From NCBI GenBank assembly GCA_963728965.1, contig CAVSMH010000002.1, positions 310,001 through 374,000 of the forward strand: a stretch of 64,000 bases of DNA. Reading direction: 5' to 3'. Both the position numbers and the translations under genes were made by a program. Under the pieces are notes generated by a model, which saw nothing but the letters and a program-made list of their open reading frames with translations, ran no database searches and was not told where the DNA came from. The stretch comes from DASQZT01 sp963728965. GTDB lineage: Bacteria; Acidobacteriota; Terriglobia; Bryobacterales; Bryobacteraceae. Below, piece by piece: positions 52,709 to 60,757 of the stretch. Position 1 is the stretch's first letter, and the number at the start of each line of letters is the position of its first letter.

Positions 52709-52753
52709 CGTTCTGACCTGCGAACCGTGTGGTATTCTGGTCATTCCTTACCG

Positions 52754-54262
52754 ATGGCGCAGACCAGGTCGTTCCCGCGCATTTGCGTTGCGTTGGGCCT
52801 GCCAGATGTTACCACATTGCTCGATCACGCCCGGCGGGAGGCTGAGGCGGGTGAGCCGTTCCTGGAATTCCGTCTGGATTTTCTGGACCACCCGCACAAG
52901 GGCGCGGAAGCCATCCGCGACTTTCTCGACGCGTTTCCGCACTGCATGATCCTGGCCACCTGCCGCCGCCACCAGAATCATGGCAAATTCAACGGCAGCA
53001 CCGAGGAGCAGCTCGCCATCCTCGACACCGCCGTCAACCATGGCGCCCATGCCATCGACGTCGAGATCGAAACCGCCGAGCATGCCGAAGAACGCATGGG
53101 CCATTTTCGCGGGCGTACCGCGGTGATCGTCTCCTACCACAACTTCGAAGCCACCCCGCCGATGGACACCGTGGTGGGACGCATTATGCGGGTCGCGGCG
53201 GACGCATACAAGATCGTCACCACGGCCCGAAAGCCTTCCGACAACGTGCGGGTGCTGTCGGCCGCACGGGCGCTCACCAAACACCAGCTCGTCGTCCTGG
53301 CGATGGGCGAGCTCGGTTTCCCTACCCGCGTCCTTTCTCCCGTATTCGGCGGCATCTTTACTTATGCGGCGCCGATGTATTCGGAAGGAACCGCCGCCGG
53401 CCAGGTCAGCGCACACTTCCTGCGACACCTGTACCATGTCGAGAAGCTGCACAAGAGCACCCGCATCTACGGTGTCATTGCCGATCCCATCCGTCACTCC
53501 ATTTCCCCCGCCGTTCACAACCGCGCGTTTCAGTCGAAGCGCGTGGATGCCGTCTACCTGCCGTTTCTCGTATCGCCGGCCTACCTGCGCGATTTCTTCT
53601 CCATGGCCGAGAAGCTGCCCCTGGCCGGTTTCAGCGTCACCATTCCGCACAAGCAGAAGATCATTCGCTATTTGGACGCGGTAGACCCGCTCGCGCGTCG
53701 GATTGGGGCTGTCAACACCGTCTGGCGAAAAGCCGGAAAGTGGCGCGGCACCAATACCGACGTGGCGGGTGTCACCGGTCCCCTCTCGCGCCTCGTGCGC
53801 CTTCGCAACGCCTCTGTGCTAATCGTCGGGAACGGCGGCGCCGCCCGCGGCGCGGCCTGTGCCCTCTCCGATGCCGGCGCGAAGATTACCGTCGTGGGGC
53901 GCAATGCCGATCGCGTCCGCGCCCTTTCCAAGGTGTGCGGCGGCGAGGCCATCTTGCGCGACCAGCTCTCCGGGCGTCATTTCGATGTCGTCGTCCACGC
54001 CACGCCGCTGGGCATGGTTCCCCACGTGGACGAGTGCTTCTTCAACGGCTCGATCCCCGGCGAGATCGTGTTCGAAATGGTGTACAACCCGCTCGAAACG
54101 GTCCTCCTCAAGCGCGCCAAAGAACAGGGAAAGACCGTGGTGCCCGGACTCGATATGTTCCTGGAGCAAGCCGTCCGCCAGTTCGAATTGTGGACCGGCG
54201 ACACCGCCCCCCGCTCGATGATGCTCAAAGCTGCCTGCGAAGCCCTCGAACCCCACAAGTAA
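52754..54262 (+). CDS. Fused 3-dehydroquinate dehydratase (type I) - shikimate dehydrogenase
   Basis: A 502-residue bifunctional shikimate-pathway enzyme. Residues about 5-240 are a type I dehydroquinase: EFRLDFLDHP, TCRRHQNHGKFNGSTEEQL, SYHNFEATPP (catalytic His) and DAYKIVTTA (Schiff-base Lys), then FPTRVLSPVFGGIFTYA. Residues about 245-500 are shikimate dehydrogenase: VIADPIRHSISPAVHNRAFQ, SVTIPHKQKI (catalytic Lys), GTNTDVAG (Asp), VGNGGAARGAACAL (NADP Rossmann) and VHATPLGM. The fusion channels dehydroquinate to shikimate and matches the plant-type arrangement. Both active sites look intact. Start ATG 52754 chosen because the dehydroquinase domain starts here; the frame is open upstream. 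Confidence 0.93.
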   Translation: MAQTRSFPRICVALGLPDVTTLLDHARREAEAGEPFLEFRLDFLDHPHKGAEAIRDFLDAFPHCMILATCRRHQNHGKFNGSTEEQLAILDTAVNHGAHAIDVEIETAEHAEERMGHFRGRTAVIVSYHNFEATPPMDTVVGRIMRVAADAYKIVTTARKPSDNVRVLSAARALTKHQLVVLAMGELGFPTRVLSPVFGGIFTYAAPMYSEGTAAGQVSAHFLRHLYHVEKLHKSTRIYGVIADPIRHSISPAVHNRAFQSKRVDAVYLPFLVSPAYLRDFFSMAEKLPLAGFSVTIPHKQKIIRYLDAVDPLARRIGAVNTVWRKAGKWRGTNTDVAGVTGPLSRLVRLRNASVLIVGNGGAARGAACALSDAGAKITVVGRNADRVRALSKVCGGEAILRDQLSGRHFDVVVHATPLGMVPHVDECFFNGSIPGEIVFEMVYNPLETVLLKRAKEQGKTVVPGLDMFLEQAVRQFELWTGDTAPRSMMLKAACEALEPHK

Positions 54263-54313
54263 TGTGCCGGCGACACTCGTGTCTCAATCCCGGTAATCGG
54301 GCACCGGAGACGG

Positions 54314-54319
54314 TAGACT
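54314..54319 (+). promoter_or_regulatory. -10-like box before the Tat-signal/amidase pair
   Basis: TAGACT ends 6 nt before ATG 54326, with no ribosome site between. It would start a leaderless transcript that also covers the amidase. Confidence 0.45.
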
Positions 54320-54325
54320 AGAGCC

Positions 54326-54544
54326 ATGGACCTCACGCGCCGATCGCTCGCCAGCGCCGCGCTGGCCTCCGCGGCGGCTCAGGCACTGGCTTCGGCCCAG
54401 ACGCCGGCTACTCGCCCCGCCGCGCCCCGGAGCCCCGAAGAAGAATTGCAGGCCGCCCGCGCTCGCCTCCAGGCCGCTCGTGACGCGCTGGCTAAACAGC
54501 CGGTGCCGATGACTGCCGAGCCGGCGTTCCAATTCAAAGCATGA
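54326..54544 (+). CDS. Small Tat-signal protein preceding the amidase
   Basis: A 72-residue protein with a twin-arginine leader (LTRRSLASAALASAAAQALA, about residues 3-22), an Ala/Pro linker, a short amphipathic helix (SPEEELQAARARLQAARDAL, about 37-56), and a tail ending AEPAFQFKA. After leader removal only about 48 residues remain. It ends 6 bp before the amidase start and shares its transcript. I do not recognise a family. Its twin-arginine leader and the absence of one on the amidase raise the idea that it exports or anchors the amidase in trans (hitchhiking). Confidence 0.62.
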   Translation: MDLTRRSLASAALASAAAQALASAQTPATRPAAPRSPEEELQAARARLQAARDALAKQPVPMTAEPAFQFKA

Positions 54545-54550
54545 GGGGCC

Positions 54551-55981
54551 ATGGCGGATATCGCGGAAGACGTCTTCTTTGCTACGATTCCCGAGCTGAA
54601 TGCCCGCCTCAAGGCCAGGGAGTTTTCGGCCGAAGACCTGGCCCGCGCTTTCGCCACCCGTCTCGAGCGCCTCGGCCCGCGCTACAATGCCCTCGCCCTG
54701 GCCCTGCCCCAGCAGGCCATCCGCAAAGCGCAGGCCGTGGACGAGGAGCTCAAACGCAATCGTCTCCGTGGTCCCCTGCAGGGCATTCCCTATGCGGTGA
54801 AGGACCTTCTGGCCTACGCCGGCCAACCCACCACCTGGGGGGCGAAGCCGTATGCCGCCCAAGTCTTCGACTACAACGCGACCGTCATCGATAAGCTCGA
54901 TGGGGTGGGCGCAGTGCTCACTGGCAAGCTATCCATGGTGGAGTTGGCCGGGGGCGGCGGCTACCGGTCCGCTTCCGCATCCCTGTTCGGTCCCGGTCTG
55001 AACCCCTGGGATCGCACCCGCTGGTCGGGCGGTTCCTCGAGTGGATCGGCCGCCGCGGTGGCCGCGGGCCTGGTGCCATTCTCGATTGGTTCGGAAACGT
55101 CAGGCTCGATCGTCACGCCCGCATCCTACTGCGGTGTGACGGCGCTCCGCCCCACCTATGGTCTCGTCAGCCGCTACGGCGCCATGGCCCTCTCCTGGAC
55201 ACTCGACAAGCTGGGGCCTTTCGCCCACACCGCCGAAGACTGCGGGCTGGTCCTGCAAACGATCTCCGGCCGGGACGGTAACGACCCTGGCTCGGCGGGC
55301 AAGAGCTTCTATTACACTCCGCAGTACGCCCGCCCGCTCAAGGAGCTGAAAGCGGGTTACGCACCGGTGGATTTCGCCGACCGGGCCGAACCGGCGGCGC
55401 GGGCTGCGTTCGCCGCCGCCCTGGCCGTCCTCAAAGACGCCGGCCTCCCCCTGGTCGAGACGAAGCTTCCGCCGTTCCCGTACGGTCCTACGCTCGCCAC
55501 GATTCTGGCCGCCGAGGAGGCTTCGATTTTCGAGCCGCTGATCTCCGGCGGCCAGGTAGACCAGCTTGCCGACCCCTCGCAGATCGCGGGATTAAAGGCG
55601 GCAATGAGCGTGCCTGCCCTGGATTATTTGAGGGCCATGCGCATCCGGCGCCTCATCCAGTCTGCCATTTCGAGCCTGTTTACCGAGGTGAACGTGCTCG
55701 TGGCGCCCGGGCGTTCGGGAACTGCGACGCCGATCGATCAGCCTCTGGACAGGGGCGGCACGCCGCCTCCCCCCGGCCTCGCGCCCGGCTTCCAGTCGAT
55801 CATTCAGGCGGGAAACCTGGGCGGCCTGCCCGCGCTGGTCCTGCCCTGCGGTTTCGCCGAACACCTGCCCGTGGCCCTGCAACTCGTGGGAGTTCCGTTT
55901 TCCGAGAACACCCTGCTTGCCATCGGCCGCGAATTCCAGAAGCGGACCGACTGGCACAAACGCCGCCCGCCGGGTTTGTGA
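54551..55981 (+). CDS. Amidase signature family hydrolase
   Basis: A 476-residue amidase of the GatA-type fold. The Ser-cisSer-Lys triad is visible: Lys in IPYAVKDLLAYAG (about 81), the two Ser in WSGGSSSGSAAAVAAGLVPF (about 160-180) and GSETSGSIVTPASYCGVTAL. It is long enough for a full domain but lacks gatB/gatC neighbours, so it is a general amide hydrolase rather than the Glu-tRNA amidotransferase. No signal peptide of its own. It follows the small Tat-signal protein by 6 bp. The substrate is unknown; aliphatic or aryl amides and peptide amides are all possible. Confidence 0.87.
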   Translation: MADIAEDVFFATIPELNARLKAREFSAEDLARAFATRLERLGPRYNALALALPQQAIRKAQAVDEELKRNRLRGPLQGIPYAVKDLLAYAGQPTTWGAKPYAAQVFDYNATVIDKLDGVGAVLTGKLSMVELAGGGGYRSASASLFGPGLNPWDRTRWSGGSSSGSAAAVAAGLVPFSIGSETSGSIVTPASYCGVTALRPTYGLVSRYGAMALSWTLDKLGPFAHTAEDCGLVLQTISGRDGNDPGSAGKSFYYTPQYARPLKELKAGYAPVDFADRAEPAARAAFAAALAVLKDAGLPLVETKLPPFPYGPTLATILAAEEASIFEPLISGGQVDQLADPSQIAGLKAAMSVPALDYLRAMRIRRLIQSAISSLFTEVNVLVAPGRSGTATPIDQPLDRGGTPPPPGLAPGFQSIIQAGNLGGLPALVLPCGFAEHLPVALQLVGVPFSENTLLAIGREFQKRTDWHKRRPPGL

Positions 55982-56020
55982 GCGAGGTTCGAATCGACCG
56001 CGGGTGTGAGATCGCCAACA

Positions 56021-59000
56021 TCAACTGTCCTTCAGCACGATTTCGGCCGGTTGTCCGAGAAGCTCGTCGATGGTCCCGAATACCCGAGCGCTGCTCACCG
56101 GCTTTGCCAGATAACCGTCCATGCCGGCTTCAAGGCAGGTAGCTCGGTATCCCTCCATGGCGTGCGCCGTCAGCGCCACAATCGGAGTTCTCCGGTGCCC
56201 GGTTTTGGATTCGAACGAACGGATCTCCCCGGCCGCCTGGAATCCATCCATTACCGGCATTTGCACATCCATGAACACGAGATCGTACTCGTTTTCGCGG
56301 AATAGGCGGACCGCTAGCTCGCCATCGGCGGCCGTGGTAACCCGATGACCGCGTTTCTCGAGCATCCCAACGATCACCTTCTGGTTCACAAAGTTGTCCT
56401 CGGCCACGAGGATGCGAAGGGCGGGGATGCGAGCAACCGTTGCCGCCACATTGTCCGCCAAAGCTCCCAGTCCGCCCTCCGCGATGCGCTTCGGCATCGA
56501 CGGCGGGCGCCCCATCGCAGAAAGAATGGTCTCCCGCAACTCGGCGGTGCTGACGGGCTTCATCAGCGTGGCAGCCGCGCCCCGGAGTGCCGGACCATCC
56601 GGTCCGGCCAGGACGATCACGAGGATGCCCATTTCCCTCATCCGGCCGCACAACCACTCCACGTTCGGTAGCGTTGCGTTCACCAATGCGACATCATAGC
56701 GGCGGCCGGAGGTATCGACAACGGCCATTACGGGATCGATTTCGTGTACCACATCCGTCCGTGCGCCCCAGCGTTCCAGTAGCGCCGCGGTCACGCGCGT
56801 AAACCCTTTGTGACCGTCCGCGATCAGTGCGCGAACGCCGCCCAAAGCTTCGCTGTCTTCCCCGTCGGCGTGGGACCTCGCGATCCCGAGCCGCAGCACC
56901 ACGTGGAACGTGCTGCCCCTTCCAGGACTGCTCTCCACCGAGATGTTGCCGTTCATCATCCGGGCCAACTCCGAAGAAATCGTAAGACCCAGGCCCGTGC
57001 CGCCGTAGCAGCGCCGGTGCGAGGTGTCGGCCTGTGTGAACGCCTCGAAGATCGAAGCGAGTTTCTCCTGCGCGATGCCGGCGCCGGTGTCGGTAAACGC
57101 GACATGTACGATAGCGGAGTCTCCGCTTGCCTCCGCCCGGACGCGCACCACCACTTCGCCCTGGGCGGTGAATTTGACCGCGTTGCCCGCCAGGTTGATG
57201 ATGATCTGACGGATTCTCCCCGGGTCGCCGAGGAGCACCGGCGGAATCCCTGGCTCCGCGTCCAGCAGAAGTTCCAATCGTTTCCGGTGAGCTTCCGGCG
57301 CCAGCGTTTTGAGACTACTTTCGACGCAGGCGACCAAGTCGAACTCGATGCTCTCCAGTTCCAGCTTCCGCGCCTCTATACGAGAGAAATCCAGAATGTC
57401 GTTGATCACCCGCGTCAGCTTCTCCGCGGACGACTTCACCACTTCGATGTACGACCGCTGTTCGGCATTGACCGAGGTGCCCAGGACCAGCTCGACCATC
57501 CCGACGATACCGTTCATGGGCGTCCGGATCTCATGGCTCATGTTGGCCAGGAACTCGCTCTTGGCCCGGTTGGCAGATTCCGCCGCCTCTTTGGCCACCC
57601 GCAGTTCGGCCTCGGTTCTCCGGCGTTCTTCAATCTGTGCGTTGAGCTCCTTATTCGTGGCGATGAGCTCGGCGGTCCGCTCCTTTACCCTCTGCTCCAG
57701 TTCATCGTTGGAGCGGGTGAGCCACTGCTCATGTTCCTTCCGTGAGCTCACGTCCTCGACAATTCCAACGACACAGGTCAGCCTTCCGGATTCGTCATGA
57801 ACCGGAAATGCGCGGTCCCAGATCCAGCGAGTCGAATTATCGGGAGAGCCGAGCCGGTACTCGATCTCCACGCGCTCGCCCCGGCGTTGCCTCTGCTTGG
57901 CGGCAGCCGCGGCATCGCGGTCGTCGGCATGCACTCCCGAGAGCCATTGCTCCGGGTCCTCGAGAACCCGTTCCCGCGGCCGGTTCCACAGCGCCACCCA
58001 CGCCGGACTGACGTACACGAACTTTCCCGTCGCGGGGTCCATGGTCCACAAGACGCCCGTAATATTCTCGGCCAATTGCCGGAACATGGCCTCGCTCGCG
58101 GCCAGGGCCGCGGTACGCTCCGCCACCAGCGCAATCAGCCGGGCTTCCCGCGCCTTGGCGCGGGCCAGGCGCGCCCGATAGCCGGTCACCACGGCAATCC
58201 CTCCCGAAACCGCCAACAAAAATGCGAACCACCAGGTCTGATAAAAGCGCGGTTCGAGTTCGATGGACACCGTGGCAGCCGAAGGATTCCAGATTCCGTC
58301 CCGGTTGCACGCCATCACGCGAAACGTGTACCGTCCCGGCGCGATGTTCGTATAATAGGCAACCCGGCTGGTATCGGGCTCCGACCAATCCCGGTCGAAT
58401 CCGCCCAGCATGTAACGATACTTGACGCCTTCCGGCGCGGCGAGGCTCAAACCGATGAAGTGGAACTCGAGCTTGCCGCTGCCGCGGGCGATGGACAACG
58501 ACGGCCTCTCCGGCAAGACCCGGCCGTCCGCGCGCACGTGCTCAATGAGAACCGGCGGCGGAACCAGGTTCTGCACCAGCGCCGCCGGATTCAGCGCGAC
58601 CGCACCGCGCATGGTCGGGAACCAGAGGCGCCCGTCCCGGGTCCGCCAACCCGCCGGCTGAAATCCCCCGTTGCATTCCTTGCTCTTCATCCCGTCCGTC
58701 GTTCCGAACAGGCGCGCCGTCAGGGTGGGAGTACGCCCTGCTTCGAAGTTCCGCAGTTGAGTTTTCGAAAGGCTGAATATGCCACGGTTGGAGCTCATCC
58801 AGAGGTTCCCCAGCCCGTCGTCCAAAACGCGAAAAATCGTGTCCTCGGGCAGCCCGTCGCGCGTGGTAAAGGCGCGGATGGCGCCTTTGTCGAACCGAAC
58901 CAGGCCCCCGCCGTTGGTGGCCAGCCACAGCCCGCCGCCATCCGCGCTCGTGATGTCGCGGATCACTTCGTTGGGCAGGCCCTGCCGTTTCCCGTACACG

Positions 59001-60541
59001 CTGAAAACGTTGCCCTGTAACCGGTTCAATCCCCCTCCCCCGGTTCCAATCCACAAAGTCCCGGAACTGTCCTCGAACAGCGAAAAGACGTTGTTGTTGG
59101 AGAGCCCATCGCGCGTGGTGAAGGTCGTAAACCGGTCGCCCGCCAGGCGAGTCAGGCCGCTTCGTGTACCGATCCAGAGGCTTCCGTCGCGCGAGGGATA
59201 CAGCACCTGCACAATGCCGGCAATGCCGTCCGCTGGCGGAAAGACTCGCCAGCGGCCATCTTTGTACCGGCTGAGTCCCTCCCTGGTGCCTACCCAGATC
59301 GCGTGGTGCGTATCCTCGCAGATGGAGAAGACAATCCCCTTCGAGAGTCCCTCCCGTTCCGTAAAGACCTGGACTTTTCCCTGATACATCCGGTTCACAC
59401 CGCCGGTCGCGGTGCCGATCCAGATGGCACCGGTGCTGTCTTCAAAGATCGGCAGGACCACGTCGGCCGAAAGCCCCTCGTCTTTGCTGTAAGTGGTCGC
59501 CGAGCCATCCCGCAGCCGGACCAGTCCGCCATCGAGCGTCCCCACCCACAGGTTGCCTTCCGGGTCGTCGAGCAGCGCCCAGATCTCGTTTCCCGCCAGA
59601 CCCTGTCCCTGGGTGAGCGAGGCGATCGCCACCCGGCCTGTCTTCGAATCCTGGGTGACGCGGTGCAACCCGTCCGCGGTACCTACCCAGACCGACCCGG
59701 GGGCATCCTCGCGAATGGCCCATATGGTATCGCTGCGGAGTCCGTCGGCCGCGCCAAACCGGCGCACCTGACCCGATGCGACGCGAAACAGCCCGGCGCC
59801 GTTGGTCCCCAGCCAGATCTCCCCCGCTTTGCTGCAAATCAGGCTGCGGATATCCTGCCCGGCCAATCCGTCGCCCAGACCCGCTACCACGACGCGATCG
59901 CCCACGATCCTCGCCGGACCTTTATGCGTTCCGACCCATACCGCTCCGGACCGGTCGGAAGTGATCGCAAACACGGCGTCATCCGGCAGGCCATCAGCGG
60001 ATCCGAAGGAGCGGATGCGGCCGTTCCAAAGGCGGTTGACGCCACCGCCGTCGGTCCCCGCCCAGATCGCGCCGCTGTCATCTTCATACAAGCTCAGCAC
60101 GGAATCGTTCGAAAAGCCGGTGCGCGTGGAGAAGGAACGAAACCCGCCGGCGCGGTCCATCACCGTCAGGCCGCCGCCACGCGTGCCGATCCAGAGGTTC
60201 CCCCTGCGGTCGCAGAGCAGCGCGGCCACTTCGTTGGTGATCATGCCGGGAATATCGCGGGTGGTGTACACCTTCGATTTCAACCCGTCAAATCGGACCA
60301 GCCCCTCCTCCATTCCTATCCACAGGAAGCCATCCGCCGTGCGCGCAATCGCGGCGACCGTATTCATAGGAAGCCCTTTATCGGTGCCCCACGCCGCGCG
60401 CGTGTACTGGGTCAGCTTCTTCGATGGATCCAGGCCCGCCGCCGGCAGGCAACCCGCAAACGCAAGTAGTACAGCCGCAACACGGCCGCACCGGAACAAC
60501 CGGCGCGCCGCGGCGCTTCCATGCTGGCGGACTGGCTCCAT
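56021..60541 (-). CDS. Two-component propeller hybrid histidine kinase
   Basis: A 1506-residue membrane sensor. It has a signal/anchor helix (AAVLLAFAGCLPAAG), then 14 propeller repeats of the form GxLWIGTxxGGLxRL (about residues 70-640; enough for two seven-bladed propellers), a Y_Y_Y domain (GVKYRYMLGGFDRDWSEPD, APGRYTFRVMA), one membrane helix (WWFAFLLAVSGGIAVVTGY), a PAS domain (LAENITGVLWTMDPATGKFV), coiled coil, HisKA (SHEIRTPMNG), HATPase (DTGAGI, GGTGLGL) and two receivers. The first receiver lacks the acceptor Asp (VALVNATLP); the second is complete (LVFMDVQMPVMDG). This layout resembles carbohydrate-sensing hybrid regulators, but without a DNA-binding domain. ATG 60541 preferred over GTG 60544. 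Confidence 0.92.
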   Translation of the reverse strand: MEPVRQHGSAAARRLFRCGRVAAVLLAFAGCLPAAGLDPSKKLTQYTRAAWGTDKGLPMNTVAAIARTADGFLWIGMEEGLVRFDGLKSKVYTTRDIPGMITNEVAALLCDRRGNLWIGTRGGGLTVMDRAGGFRSFSTRTGFSNDSVLSLYEDDSGAIWAGTDGGGVNRLWNGRIRSFGSADGLPDDAVFAITSDRSGAVWVGTHKGPARIVGDRVVVAGLGDGLAGQDIRSLICSKAGEIWLGTNGAGLFRVASGQVRRFGAADGLRSDTIWAIREDAPGSVWVGTADGLHRVTQDSKTGRVAIASLTQGQGLAGNEIWALLDDPEGNLWVGTLDGGLVRLRDGSATTYSKDEGLSADVVLPIFEDSTGAIWIGTATGGVNRMYQGKVQVFTEREGLSKGIVFSICEDTHHAIWVGTREGLSRYKDGRWRVFPPADGIAGIVQVLYPSRDGSLWIGTRSGLTRLAGDRFTTFTTRDGLSNNNVFSLFEDSSGTLWIGTGGGGLNRLQGNVFSVYGKRQGLPNEVIRDITSADGGGLWLATNGGGLVRFDKGAIRAFTTRDGLPEDTIFRVLDDGLGNLWMSSNRGIFSLSKTQLRNFEAGRTPTLTARLFGTTDGMKSKECNGGFQPAGWRTRDGRLWFPTMRGAVALNPAALVQNLVPPPVLIEHVRADGRVLPERPSLSIARGSGKLEFHFIGLSLAAPEGVKYRYMLGGFDRDWSEPDTSRVAYYTNIAPGRYTFRVMACNRDGIWNPSAATVSIELEPRFYQTWWFAFLLAVSGGIAVVTGYRARLARAKAREARLIALVAERTAALAASEAMFRQLAENITGVLWTMDPATGKFVYVSPAWVALWNRPRERVLEDPEQWLSGVHADDRDAAAAAKQRQRRGERVEIEYRLGSPDNSTRWIWDRAFPVHDESGRLTCVVGIVEDVSSRKEHEQWLTRSNDELEQRVKERTAELIATNKELNAQIEERRRTEAELRVAKEAAESANRAKSEFLANMSHEIRTPMNGIVGMVELVLGTSVNAEQRSYIEVVKSSAEKLTRVINDILDFSRIEARKLELESIEFDLVACVESSLKTLAPEAHRKRLELLLDAEPGIPPVLLGDPGRIRQIIINLAGNAVKFTAQGEVVVRVRAEASGDSAIVHVAFTDTGAGIAQEKLASIFEAFTQADTSHRRCYGGTGLGLTISSELARMMNGNISVESSPGRGSTFHVVLRLGIARSHADGEDSEALGGVRALIADGHKGFTRVTAALLERWGARTDVVHEIDPVMAVVDTSGRRYDVALVNATLPNVEWLCGRMREMGILVIVLAGPDGPALRGAAATLMKPVSTAELRETILSAMGRPPSMPKRIAEGGLGALADNVAATVARIPALRILVAEDNFVNQKVIVGMLEKRGHRVTTAADGELAVRLFRENEYDLVFMDVQMPVMDGFQAAGEIRSFESKTGHRRTPIVALTAHAMEGYRATCLEAGMDGYLAKPVSSARVFGTIDELLGQPAEIVLKDS

Positions 60542-60757
60542 CACGAATCTAATCGGCTGAACGGCGCGAATGGAGTAGATGCGGGTATTGAGGTCGGCAC
60601 CTTAGGCGCCGGGCAATCTGACCTTATGACCCTCGCCGAGTACCAATTTTCATCGACTTACGGCTGCCGTTCCGTCTACATTGGTCATGTAACAAAACGG
60701 GTGGGCGGGTCCGAAATACCCGCCTCCCGAAATTCCAGGCCCAAGGAGTGGTGAGTC

